DNA from: an uncultured Nostoc sp.
Lineage (GTDB): Bacteria > Cyanobacteriota > Cyanobacteriia > Cyanobacteriales > Nostocaceae
Length of the DNA stretch: 60,249 bases
Reading direction: 5' to 3'
NCBI RefSeq assembly: GCF_937863485.1
Contig: NZ_CALMFY010000198.1
Span: 1-60,249, forward strand
In this document: in pieces, positions 37,669 through 45,826 of the stretch
Layout: each line of letters begins with the position of its first letter
How positions within the stretch are numbered: position 1 is the first letter of the stretch
The notes under the pieces: model-generated
What the model was told of the DNA's origin: nothing
Seen by the model: the letters and a program-made list of their open reading frames with translations, nothing else
Database searches by the model: none
Position numbers and translations under genes: made by a program

Positions 37669-38154
37669 ATGCAACTTGATGCAAACAAATTCTCATGGTT
37701 TCAGGTTCCAGAGGACATCAAAAATTTATTAATTTTAGCTGCACAAAGCTGGGAGAATACATCAGAATCTGAAAAGTATATTCAACAAGCTTTAGCCGAG
37801 ACTGGTGAAAATACAGATGTATTGGTAGCAGCATATAGATATTTCTATTATAAAAATAATTATTCTCTTGCTTTGCAAACAACAGTCAAATTATTAGATA
37901 AAATTAAAGAACGAGAGAAATTTCCTGATGACTGGGAGCAACTTAAGCCTATATTAGTCAATCGCAAAGAAGACCCACAAATCCGATTGTACTTAAATGC
38001 TTATGCCGCTTCTGGATTAGTACTAGCAAATTTAGGAGAACTTGAGCAAGCAAAAGAAATCAGCACCAAAGTCAAAGAGATAGACGAAAAGAATGATTTT
38101 GGAGCTGGAATTCTCCTGGATATTTTGACACGTCCAGCAGAAGAAGATGATTAA
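37669..38154 (+). CDS. TPR-like helical protein in the low-oxygen island
   Basis: 161 residues, all helical, without membrane segments or cysteines. Pairs of helices resemble tetratricopeptide repeats (DIKNLLILAAQSWENTSESEKYIQQAL, NYSLALQTTVKLLDKI, YAASGLVLANLGELEQAKEI). CCAGGAG precedes the ATG. TPR proteins bind partners; in this setting a scaffold or assembly helper for a nif- or oxidase-related complex is possible, but nothing in the sequence proves that. The next small ORF starts 26 bases downstream. Confidence 0.8.
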   Translation: MQLDANKFSWFQVPEDIKNLLILAAQSWENTSESEKYIQQALAETGENTDVLVAAYRYFYYKNNYSLALQTTVKLLDKIKEREKFPDDWEQLKPILVNRKEDPQIRLYLNAYAASGLVLANLGELEQAKEISTKVKEIDEKNDFGAGILLDILTRPAEEDD

Positions 38155-38180
38155 TTAGTTAAGTATCAAGGTGAACAATC

Positions 38181-38351
38181 ATGAACAATTGGTTATCTAC
38201 TACATCGTATTCCTCTTACTCCCTCTTGGGAGCGGGTACTAATAGTAACTCTATCATTCCTCCTATTAACATACCTACTAAGCTTGATGTAGGCAGTGTT
38301 CCTAATGTCTCTCCAATCATTGTCCTCCAATCTTATAAGCTATCATTTTAA
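38181..38351 (+). CDS. 56-residue small ORF, unknown
   Basis: A complete frame from ATG (AAGGTG about 7 bases upstream) to TAA. The product starts MNNWLSTTSYSSYSLLGAG, is rich in Ser, Thr, Asn, Ile, Pro and has no cysteine and no membrane segment. It fits tightly between its neighbours: 26 bases after the TPR-like stop and 5 bases before the cupin start, whose own ribosome binding site is weak. That spacing argues for a translated operon member, perhaps translationally coupled to the cupin. It is not a shadow of another gene. No family recognised. Confidence 0.6.
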   Translation: MNNWLSTTSYSSYSLLGAGTNSNSIIPPINIPTKLDVGSVPNVSPIIVLQSYKLSF

Positions 38352-38356
38352 AAGTT

Positions 38357-38968
38357 ATGAAAGGTAAGGATTGGCTGCTAACGGGGGACGGTCAGTATCA
38401 AGCCTGTAAATCTGTGAGAGCATGGGATTTATTGAGAGAAAATTACCGCCTTTATCGGTTTTTAACTGAGGTGGAAGATGTTCTCAATAGCGTTGACGAT
38501 GAAGCCAGTCGTCTACCAGAACTTCAGATGCTCGTAAGGCGCTTGATAGTAAATTCTTACTGGGTGCGAAGTCAATATTTAGAGCCTTCGCCCAAAACGG
38601 GAACCTCTGTTTCACTCCTATACGATGAATTGGGTTTTCCGTTGACAGTGCAAACAGTAACATTTGCACCGGGAACCCGATCAACCATTCATAATCATGG
38701 GACATGGGGAATAGTGGCGGTGTTAAAAGGTCAAGAAAAAAATACTTTTTGGCGACGCACCCATAGCCCAGAATTTCAGGACAAAATTGAACCTACGGGA
38801 GAGATAACTCTATTTCCAGGGGATATTATCAGCTTCGTTCCCGATGCAATTCATTGTGTAGAAGCAGTCGGTGATCAACCAACTGTGACTTTTAATGTTT
38901 ACGGCGAAACTGATCCGAAAGAGAGATTTGAGTTTGACTCAGTTACCGATAAGGCTAGGAATTTTTAA
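38357..38968 (+). CDS. Cupin, cysteine-dioxygenase-like protein
   Basis: 203 residues. A helical N-terminus precedes a cupin barrel with the three-histidine metal site of thiol dioxygenases: His112 and His114 (IHNHGTWGIVAVLKGQEKN) and His166 (DAIHCVEAV). The family oxidises cysteine or a related thiol with molecular oxygen at an Fe(II) centre. The substrate here is not fixed by the sequence. It belongs to the plus-strand run that starts with fdxB/cox and ends with the nitrogenase-associated protein, and may consume thiols or report oxygen in micro-oxic cells (inference). Confidence 0.82.
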   Translation: MKGKDWLLTGDGQYQACKSVRAWDLLRENYRLYRFLTEVEDVLNSVDDEASRLPELQMLVRRLIVNSYWVRSQYLEPSPKTGTSVSLLYDELGFPLTVQTVTFAPGTRSTIHNHGTWGIVAVLKGQEKNTFWRRTHSPEFQDKIEPTGEITLFPGDIISFVPDAIHCVEAVGDQPTVTFNVYGETDPKERFEFDSVTDKARNF

Positions 38969-38973
38969 TTACT

Positions 38974-39147
38974 AGGACTTACGCATAAGAGATTCCCCAA
39001 CCCCCTTAAAAAGTGCGCTTTTACGGTTCCCCCTTTTTAAGGTTACGGTCTATACAAGTCTTAGTGGATGAGGTTTTCCGACTTGTGTGTACACCGTAGA
39101 TAAGGGAAGGGGGGATCTAGGTTTCAGGTTTTCAGTGCGTAAGTCCT
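38974..39147. mobile_element. MITE-like element with perfect 12-bp terminal inverted repeats
   Basis: AGGACTTACGCA at 38974-38985 and TGCGTAAGTCCT at 39136-39147 are exact inverted repeats around 150 bases of non-coding sequence (including CCCCCTTAAAAAG/CTTTTTAAGG complementary blocks). It begins just after the cupin stop codon. No transposase is inside. A clear target duplication could not be assigned. Confidence 0.75.
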
Positions 39148-39234
39148 GATTAGGAATCGTCAGGATTAATTTCATCGCTTCGTAGTTAACGCAGCACCAA
39201 CTACAAACAATTGAGTAATTAGGAGGTAGTTAAT

Positions 39235-39741
39235 ATGGCAAGAGTAATTTTTTATAGTAAACCAGGCTGTCAAGGTGGTACTAAGCAAAAAGTTTTGCTA
39301 ACAGCTGCGGGTCATGAGGTGGTAGCATACGACATGCTAACAGAACCTTGGACAGTTGAGCGTTTGCGTTCATTTTTTGGCGATCGCCCCGTAGCCGAAT
39401 GGTTTAATCCTTCCTCTCCAAAGATAAAATCTGGTGAAATAGTTCCTGAAAAAACTGATGCAGAAACCGCTTTGCAGTTGATGTTGAGAGAGCCACTGTT
39501 AATTCGCCGTCCTTTGTTAGAAATAGACAATCGCCGCGAGGTAGGATTCGATGTACAAAAGATTGATGCTTGGATTGGCTTAAAGCCTGCGGATGAATCC
39601 TTGCAGGAAATGAGCGAAAACCTGATGAAGCAAGATTTGCAAAACTGCTCCCACGGTCATAATCAGCCTAAGAAACAAGGTGATTGTAATCACGGTCAGG
39701 GTTCTCAGCAACATCAAAAGCAAGGCAGCTGCAACCATTAA
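39235..39741 (+). CDS. Nitrogenase-associated ArsC/Spx-like protein with His/Cys-rich tail
   Basis: 168 residues. Residues 1-120 match the nitrogenase-associated branch of the ArsC family (thioredoxin fold): Cys12 in YSKPGCQGGTKQK, FFGDRPVAEWFNPSSPKIK, LMLREPLLIRRPLLEI and VGFDVQKIDAWIGL. The last about 35 residues repeat Cys/His/Gly/Gln clusters (NCSHGHNQPKKQGDCNHG, QGSCNH), a likely metal-binding tail absent from most relatives. The ATG has GGAGG upstream. Members are encoded in or near nif regions; the reaction is not established. It closes the low-oxygen island. Confidence 0.87.
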   Translation: MARVIFYSKPGCQGGTKQKVLLTAAGHEVVAYDMLTEPWTVERLRSFFGDRPVAEWFNPSSPKIKSGEIVPEKTDAETALQLMLREPLLIRRPLLEIDNRREVGFDVQKIDAWIGLKPADESLQEMSENLMKQDLQNCSHGHNQPKKQGDCNHGQGSQQHQKQGSCNH

Positions 39742-39770
39742 TACAGGATTTTTGCAGTGATGTAATCTGT

Positions 39771-39876
39771 TAAGGGACTGACAAAAAATAAATTATCCAA
39801 AATTATTTGTACATTTGTAGGGGATCTTGACCTTGCGCCCCTACAATGGGATGTTATTTTAACTGGAAGTCCCTAA
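39771..39876. mobile_element. Short MITE-like element related to 5469-5597
   Basis: The ends TAAGGGACTGACAAAAAATAAATTATCC and TTTTAACTGGAAGTCCCTAA form imperfect terminal inverted repeats like those at 5469-5597. An inner stem TTGTAGGGG/CCCCTACAA is present. Non-coding. Confidence 0.5.
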
Positions 39877-39955
39877 AACCTGATATCATATCCGCCAAAT
39901 TACCCATAAGAACCCACCCCCAACCCCTCCCCGCAAGCGGGGAGGTTAGCTCAAG

Positions 39956-40078
39956 CGCAATATTCCCTATGCATCGTTGATTCAAGCATTTCAATCCTTA
40001 TTGATGACAGATAGCGATCGCAAATATTTATTGTTAATCGGGGCATATCGGGATAATGCTGAGATAACGATCGCCTGA
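39956..40078 (+). pseudogene. Internal fragment of a multi-domain kinase ATPase region
   Basis: A 40-codon in-frame piece ending in TGA. Its first part reads RNIPYASLIQAFQSLL and its second DRKYLLLIGAYRDN; in the 1540-residue kinase these match NIPMSAFVQAFRDLM (about residue 369) and RGYLLIIGAYRDNE (about 488). About 100 residues between them are missing. It is thus the scar of a second, related gene with an internal deletion. No start codon, no flanking remainder. Confidence 0.75.
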
Positions 40079-40252
40079 AAAGTCCGCTAGCGATTTTTGA
40101 GTAATTTTTCAATTTTGAGCGATCGCATTCACTTACGAATATAGATTTTGGAGCTAGTAGATCACCTCGTTATTCCTTATGATTTTCCAGAAAATTAGAA
40201 AATTATATTCATGCAAAAGCCGACATTAACTGAATTTGCTACTCGCGCCCCA

Positions 40253-41122
40253 CTACTTAGAATGGTATAAATTTGCTTGGGGAATAAAAGAGAAGCGTGT
40301 CAGCACGTTATTGATAAATGTAAACCTAGTGGAAGCATCTGTATTGAGTGTCGCGTACACGAAGTCTACTACCTGCTGCTGCTTAAACACTGAAGGTTGC
40401 ACAAAAGTAGGCTGACCATAAATTGATATTACCTGCTGCGGGTTCATCCCAATCCGGATGCGTTGGTAAACAGGCCCGCTTTTGGGCATGGCTGGTTCTG
40501 CTGGCAATATGACTCCCAAAATTTTATCTGGAGTTTCCAATCCAACGTTCATACCCTCGACTCGACCATCTGTAAGAATTATATTTACTGGTAGCTGGCC
40601 ATCTTTTACATATGCGAGTCGCTCAAGCTTGTAAATAGAAATGTCATTGCGCTGCTCAGAGAAAGGCTCGCCCATCAACTTCAGCACCTCTTGACGGCTC
40701 ATCCCAATTTTAATGCCCTGAGCAAAACGAGGAATATTATTAGTAGTTATAGTTTTGAGTTCACTAGTAACGCCCGACAGATAACCATCAATCATTGAGA
40801 CTTTGGTGATAATTGGCTCTTGGCGATAATTCAGGATTTCAATGTGCAAATCTGAGTTGGAGAACACCTTGATATCAGTTGGTTTTCCCATCACCTTTTC
40901 AATCTCAGTTTGCGTCATACCTTCGTATAACAAACTAGATTTAAGCGGTTGACGTTCAATCTTAATATCAGTGAGGATTTTTGGCAAAAAGGACGGTTTG
41001 TGATCAGCTTGGGACTGAGTATGAACTTGATTCTGTCTGGAGGTGGGAGTTTGAGCTATTGAGGGTATAGCGGTAGCTGTGAGACTAAATACCATAAGGC
41101 ACAAATGAAGCCGCAATTTCAT
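40253..41122 (-). CDS. Exported protein with three BamE/SmpA-like repeats
   Basis: 289 residues from the ATG at 41122 (a frame start at 41149 adds 9). A signal peptide ends at IAQ (about residue 24). Three copies of the SmpA/OmlA-type motif follow: GMTQTEIEKVMGKPT, GMSRQEVLKLMGEPF and GMNPQQVISIYGQPT, each starting a small alpha/beta domain with the pattern 'G-M-(x)5-V-x3-G-x-P'. Such domains occur in BamE and in beta-lactamase-inhibitor-like proteins and bind partners at the envelope. No lipobox cysteine is seen, so it is likely soluble in the periplasm. Confidence 0.7.
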   Translation of the reverse strand: MKLRLHLCLMVFSLTATAIPSIAQTPTSRQNQVHTQSQADHKPSFLPKILTDIKIERQPLKSSLLYEGMTQTEIEKVMGKPTDIKVFSNSDLHIEILNYRQEPIITKVSMIDGYLSGVTSELKTITTNNIPRFAQGIKIGMSRQEVLKLMGEPFSEQRNDISIYKLERLAYVKDGQLPVNIILTDGRVEGMNVGLETPDKILGVILPAEPAMPKSGPVYQRIRIGMNPQQVISIYGQPTFVQPSVFKQQQVVDFVYATLNTDASTRFTFINNVLTRFSFIPQANLYHSK

Positions 41123-41149
41123 TGGGATTATCTTTTGTATGGAAGTCAA

Positions 41150-41344
41150 TAGTAAGGAGAGACGCGATTAATCGCGTCTGTGCTAAGGAGAGACGCGATT
41201 AATCGCGTCTGTACAGGAATTAGAGTTATAAATTCTTGATTTTTAACTTTTCACTCCTAATTTTCTTTAAAACGCTGCTGTGTATGCCAGTTAAATACAC
41301 AGCAGCTGATTTTAAACGGTTTATAAACCAATGCTTTGGGAAAT
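41150..41344. repeat. Palindrome pair upstream of the BamE-like gene
   Basis: Two copies of the GACGCGATTAATCGCGTC core (41161-41178 and 41192-41209) joined by TGTGCTAAGGAGA, in the spacer between two minus-strand genes. The rest holds the 3' flank of the PAP2-like gene. Confidence 0.85.
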
Positions 41345-42574
41345 TTATTTGCTTGAGGGAGCGGAATCTATCTGATTTAAGGAGGGCAGAGGGGCAGACT
41401 TATTTACATTCCCTGTACCGGGGACTGGTTTTGGATCAGAGAAACTAGCTGGGGCGTTCCTTTCTCTTCCAGTCGGGTTGACAGTTGTTGGTGTAACAGG
41501 GCCAAGTTGTGTTGTACTAGCTGCCGGGATATTGAACAGTGGGTCAGGTGGATTCTTCACCACAGGAGCAGTTGAAAACTGTCCGTTTTGTCTGATGGGT
41601 ACCAAGATGATCCTCAGTTTGCCAGGATTACTTGGGTCTGAACTCAGTTGTGGTCCTACAGTAATGGTGGCTTTCTTTTGCACGAGTGTAGTAGTCGGCG
41701 TACCATTAGAATTAAAGGATGGTGGACGACTATACACAGAAATAGCAGTATTGCCACCAAGTGGAGAACCGTCGTCTCTATAACCCCTGACTACTGTACT
41801 ACCAACGGTATACCCCAAGGCTTCACCAGCTACTGAGTCAGAGTAGTAGTGTACACCTCCTTGCCTGCGGGCAAGGGAGGCTTCTCTACCCAAGGCAACG
41901 AAGTTCTCCACTGGTTCTTCAGGAAAACATGCTGGACCCACAGCCATAAATACGCCAGCGGAGGTGGAATGACCAGAGGGGTAAGACGGGTGGTAAGGTG
42001 TGGGTAGCTTCGGATTATCAGCTTTGAAAGTATAACCAGTTACTTGATCAGGGCGGGGACGCAGGTAGATGAATTTGTTGTACCACGCAGATAGAAGACC
42101 AGCATAAATGCCTTCGTTCAGCATGGCGCTACAACGTGCTGCCAAGGGTGGACTGTATTTATAAAGTTGAACTAAATGGTCAAAATAGTAGTTATAGTTT
42201 GAAGCAGGTGGGTCAAAGTTCCAACGAGTGATAATTTTGATGACATTAGGATTGTTACGAGTAGCTGCCAATTGGTTCAATTCCCTCAGTTCATCTGCGG
42301 TTTGGACAGAGGTATTAGAGGGCGGTGCGGGAAGGATGAACTTGTCAAATCTTCTCACCGGATTCTGGGGGATCACCCAGTTGGGAGCAGTAGGAGCAAC
42401 AATCTGCGAATCATCTAAGCTTGTTGGAAACTGCGGATTCGTGAAAGTATCTTTAGGGTTGAAGCGTACACTATCAGGCTGATTGGGAACCTGAGCAAAA
42501 GCCGCTGGAATAACAGTCAAAGCAAGCAGATATGCAACAGATGCACTCTTGAGGAAGAACGAATTTTTCATCAT
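41345..42574 (-). CDS. Exported PAP2/vanadium-haloperoxidase-like protein
   Basis: 409 residues. A signal peptide ends at AAFAQ (about residue 28). The PAP2 acid-phosphatase/haloperoxidase site is visible in three parts: KFIYLRPRPD (K-x6-RP), YPSGHSTSAG (PSGH) and SLARRQGGVHYYSDSVAG (SR-like R-x5-H-x3-D). Members either remove phosphate or oxidise halides with vanadate bound at the same site; sequence alone does not decide. The C-terminus (about 300-409) is Pro/Thr/Ser-rich and probably unstructured. Two adjacent ATG codons open the gene. Confidence 0.8.
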   Translation of the reverse strand: MMKNSFFLKSASVAYLLALTVIPAAFAQVPNQPDSVRFNPKDTFTNPQFPTSLDDSQIVAPTAPNWVIPQNPVRRFDKFILPAPPSNTSVQTADELRELNQLAATRNNPNVIKIITRWNFDPPASNYNYYFDHLVQLYKYSPPLAARCSAMLNEGIYAGLLSAWYNKFIYLRPRPDQVTGYTFKADNPKLPTPYHPSYPSGHSTSAGVFMAVGPACFPEEPVENFVALGREASLARRQGGVHYYSDSVAGEALGYTVGSTVVRGYRDDGSPLGGNTAISVYSRPPSFNSNGTPTTTLVQKKATITVGPQLSSDPSNPGKLRIILVPIRQNGQFSTAPVVKNPPDPLFNIPAASTTQLGPVTPTTVNPTGRERNAPASFSDPKPVPGTGNVNKSAPLPSLNQIDSAPSSK

Positions 42575-43098
42575 TGCCAGTGCTTAGTAAATACTAAATG
42601 TGTCGTCAAAAAGACTGGAGAACAATCTAAATGATCGCTCTGATCAAAGATGACTTATAAGGTAAAGATTAAGCCTGTGTAGGTTAGGGAGCCAGCACCT
42701 AGATGGGTTGGCAAGCTAAAAATAACTTTGATTATCACAAACCAAAATCTAACATTTACTTAATTTTGCTGGATACGGGAACACCAACCTAACCGAAAAT
42801 AAATATCAGTTAAGCTCTTAAAATTTACTTTATAAATGATCTATCAGGAACAAAAATGTAGCTTGTAACAGCATATTTGTTCCTGTTAACTTTTAAAATC
42901 TATCTTAAGGTAGAGAAAAATATCGTTTTGGCCTCAACTAGTGTTGGAGTTCAACTAGCGATCGCCCAAAAACACCGTTAAGGTATATAGCTAACTAAAC
43001 AGTAGAGTTAGGTAGTCGAAAGTATATGTAAATATCATTTAGGAGCCAGAATTCACGAGTCTTCTGGCTCCTAACTTGTTGGATCTGTTCAAGTTTCC
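42575..43098. other. Spacer without a supported gene
   Basis: About 520 bases between two minus-strand genes; AT-rich, with one HIP1-like GCGATCGC site. It probably holds the promoter of the PAP2-like gene and the terminator of cysK. A GAGCCAGAA...TTCTGGCTC dyad (about 43042-43069) can act as the cysK terminator. Confidence 0.45.
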
Positions 43099-44058
43099 TT
43101 AACGGACGGCAGCAGTTTCTAAAGACAAGTCTTGAAACATGGGTGTGCTGAGGTAACGTTCTCCAAAGGAAGGCTGAATCATCACAATTAAACGTCCGGC
43201 ATTTTCTGGACGTTTACCTACTTGAATTGCGGCGCACAAAGCTGCACCAGAGGATATCCCAGACAATAAGCCTTCTTCTTTTGCTAAACGTCGTCCATAA
43301 GCGATCGCTTGTTCATCGCTGACTCTAATTACTTCATCAACCAATTCCAGACGGAGAACATCTGGGATAAATCCGGCACCAATACCTTGAATTTTATGGG
43401 GCCCGGCTTCACCACCAGAGAGAACTGGGCTGTTGCTGGGTTCAATTGCGATCGCCTGAAAAGTCTGCTTGCGCTGTTTGATTACTTCTGCAATACCAGT
43501 AATTGTCCCACCAGTACCTACCCCAGCAATAACGATATCCACTTCCCCGTCTGTATCTGTCCAAATTTCTTCTGCGGTAGTTTCTTGGTGAACTTTGGGA
43601 TTAGCAGGGTTGCGGAACTGTTGCAGCATAAAAGCATTGGGAGTATTAGCCACAATTTCTTCGGCTTTGCGAATAGCTCCCCGCATCCCCTCAACACCTG
43701 GTGTCAATTCTAAAGACGCACCATAAGCTCTGAGCATAGCTCGTCGTTCTTGGCTCATCGTCTCTGGCATTGTCAAAATCAAACGGTAGCCACGCGCCGC
43801 TGCTACCATCGCTAGAGCAATTCCTGTATTACCTGAGGTAGGCTCTACTAAAATGGTTTTTCCAGGGAAAATTGAGCCAGCTGCTTCTGCTGAGAGCACC
43901 ATACTTAACCCAATGCGGTCTTTCACCGAAGCCGCTGGGTTCATACCTTCTAATTTGACAACTATTCTTGCTACTACTCCCTCAGCTTGAGGAATCTTGT
44001 TCAGTTGAACTAAAGGAGTTCGTCCGATAAGTTCTGTTACATCTTGAGCAATTCGCAT
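43099..44058 (-). CDS. cysK: Cysteine synthase (O-acetylserine sulfhydrylase)
   Basis: 319 residues, full length. The pyridoxal-phosphate lysine lies in [13 protein letters not shown], the substrate loop is [12 protein letters not shown], and the phosphate-binding loop is [19 protein letters not shown] near the C-terminus is also typical. It makes cysteine from O-acetylserine and sulfide in the cytoplasm. TAGGAG precedes the ATG. The gene stands alone. Confidence 0.96.
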   Translation of the reverse strand: MRIAQDVTELIGRTPLVQLNKIPQAEGVVARIVVKLEGMNPAASVKDRIGLSMVLSAEAAGSIFPGKTILVEPTSGNTGIALAMVAAARGYRLILTMPETMSQERRAMLRAYGASLELTPGVEGMRGAIRKAEEIVANTPNAFMLQQFRNPANPKVHQETTAEEIWTDTDGEVDIVIAGVGTGGTITGIAEVIKQRKQTFQAIAIEPSNSPVLSGGEAGPHKIQGIGAGFIPDVLRLELVDEVIRVSDEQAIAYGRRLAKEEGLLSGISSGAALCAAIQVGKRPENAGRLIVMIQPSFGERYLSTPMFQDLSLETAAVR

Positions 44059-45080
44059 TATTTAACTCCTAAAATCCTAAATCTAAGTACAGAGTATTTA
44101 CTTATAACAGTAAGCTTTTGTGTATTTAATTTTTAGTTTAGCGTCCATGAGTGCATATACTATATATTCTAACTCAACCACAAAAAACGAAAGTTTAGGA
44201 AGAACTTTTATCCGATGTTCCCATTGATTCTCACTTCAGCAGAGGTCTGGCAAGCCATACTTCTATTTTACCATTTGGAATTGCTGACTATTGCCTCTTG
44301 GCTGAAATTCAATTTCTCTAATTCTGTATATATATAATTTTTACCATTTTCTATTTGTTATGGAAATATAATTTGCTTTCAAAACATTTAATTGTTTTTC
44401 CTAATTTATTAGTCTATCTTTATCAAGAGATATTGATATTTGATTTTGAGTGCAGGTTTTGTTTGCTCAAAATTGCATCAAAAACAGTCCTTAACCATTG
44501 CCTACACTGCTTTGAGATTGAGTGCAGAAATACCAGAACCCCACCTCGTAAATACTAGAACCCCGTCCTAAAAACACTAGCACCCATACCCCAATAAATT
44601 TTTGTAAGACTTATCAGATGGGAATTACAAGCTTTGAGTACTATTCTAATAAATTTAATAATCTTAACGGGGCTAGAGTAAACTGTTTTGTGGAGAGCGG
44701 CTGATATAAATCATATAGGATTTACGCAGAGATTCCCCTCTACCCCCCAACATTCCTGAGTGAAAGCTTAGTGAACTAGGGGGGACTTCTTAATCTCTCT
44801 TTTGAGAGTAGGATGAAACCATATTCTTTGAATCTGAGTGCGTTATTTATGACTGAATAATCCTACATTTTGTGATAAGGTTGGTAACTTTTCAGTGGTC
44901 AGTGGTCAGTGGTCAGTGGTAATTAGAAAAATAACTGGCCACTAATGATTGTGAAAATTACCTATTACATATATTTTAATATCAAAACTGTTTGAAAGGT
45001 AGAAATATATAACTACTTTGGATAAACAGCAAAAGATATTTTCTTACTGGGTGCATACTACCTAGCAAGGGAGAGCCAAG
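44059..45080. other. About 1 kb without a supported gene
   Basis: AT-rich spacer. Contains ATTTACGCAGAGATTCCCC and related words (44710-44790) that look like the decayed end of the MITE family at 38974, a GTCCTAAAAACACTAGCACCC stretch, and the heptamer repeat at 44893-44920. A 67-codon frame at 44355-44558 has no ribosome binding site and no motif. Confidence 0.4.
44893..44920. repeat. Heptanucleotide tandem repeat (CAGTGGT x4)
   Basis: Four exact copies of CAGTGGT, another STRR-type heptamer. Confidence 0.9.
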
Positions 45081-45503
45081 ATGAAAGCCAAACTTTTAAA
45101 TGTTCTTATAGTTTGCGTAGTTACCTTAGCAGTGCTTTCTCCAGAACTAATAGTACTTGGCATAGTTTGGGAGCGACATCTGGAGTTAGTAAAATCCCAG
45201 AATTTAGCCTGCGAAGTTAACAAGACTAGTAGAGATGCTCCCGCCTTGGCTCCCCAGACAGAAAGTACACATTCCCCTCAGACTAGCATCCAATTCTCTG
45301 ACCGTAATGTAGTTCATCAAATGCTGACTGTTGCTGAACAATATAAATTTACCACTATCCTGCAATGGTTCTTCTTGTTAACCCCTATTTGTATTGGGTT
45401 AGGGATTCTCTTTTACGACAGATATCTTGTTCATCGTGCAGCTGTTTTAAAAGAACAAGTTGAAATGTTGGAAAGACTGTGGCAGCAAAGTATCGAACAG
45501 TAA
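45081..45503 (+). CDS. Small membrane protein with two membrane helices
   Basis: 140 residues. Hydrophobic segments at about 7-29 and 94-113 flank a polar, Ser/Thr/Gln-rich loop of about 65 residues. The C-terminus (RAAVLKEQVEMLERLWQQSIEQ) is a likely coiled coil. GGGAGAG lies 10 bases before the ATG. No family recognised. It opens a run of three same-strand small genes. Confidence 0.6.
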   Translation: MKAKLLNVLIVCVVTLAVLSPELIVLGIVWERHLELVKSQNLACEVNKTSRDAPALAPQTESTHSPQTSIQFSDRNVVHQMLTVAEQYKFTTILQWFFLLTPICIGLGILFYDRYLVHRAAVLKEQVEMLERLWQQSIEQ

Positions 45504-45542
45504 CCGATTTGCAATTTACTCACTCAACTCAACAAAAATACC

Positions 45543-45824
45543 ATGACAGAACAACGCGAACAACTGTATTTTAATCTGATTGATGAATTACTTAAATGCC
45601 CTAATGGTCAGGAACCAGAAGTTTTAGAATCTCACCCAGAATTGATTGATTCTGGCTTAGTAGAAGCAATCCTACAAGTCGCAACCATGTTTGCCCATGA
45701 AGGCAATCAAGATGGTGCAAAATTCTTATTTTTTGTAGGGCGTGAGCTAGCTAAAGAACTCGGTTTATACCCGGAAGTTCCCAATACTGAAGTTGCAAAT
45801 CCTGAAACTGCAAATAAGGAGTAA
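45543..45824 (+). CDS. Small helical protein like the N-terminal region of TPR/CHAT proteins
   Basis: 93 residues. The sequence EQREQLYFNLIDELLKCPNG and SHPELIDSGLVEAILQVATMFAHEG, FVGRELAKELGL resembles the N-terminal module that precedes TPR and CHAT regions in many cyanobacterial proteins; here it stands alone. The tail repeats EV-/ET-/NK motifs (VPNTEVANPETANKE). The next gene starts 2 bases after its stop. Confidence 0.6.
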   Translation: MTEQREQLYFNLIDELLKCPNGQEPEVLESHPELIDSGLVEAILQVATMFAHEGNQDGAKFLFFVGRELAKELGLYPEVPNTEVANPETANKE

Positions 45825-45826
45825 AA

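Noticed and set aside
39312..39530. Frames on the opposite strand of several genes (for example within the nitrogenase-associated, coxA and cysK genes)
   Set aside because: They mirror the codon structure of the real genes and lack start signals.
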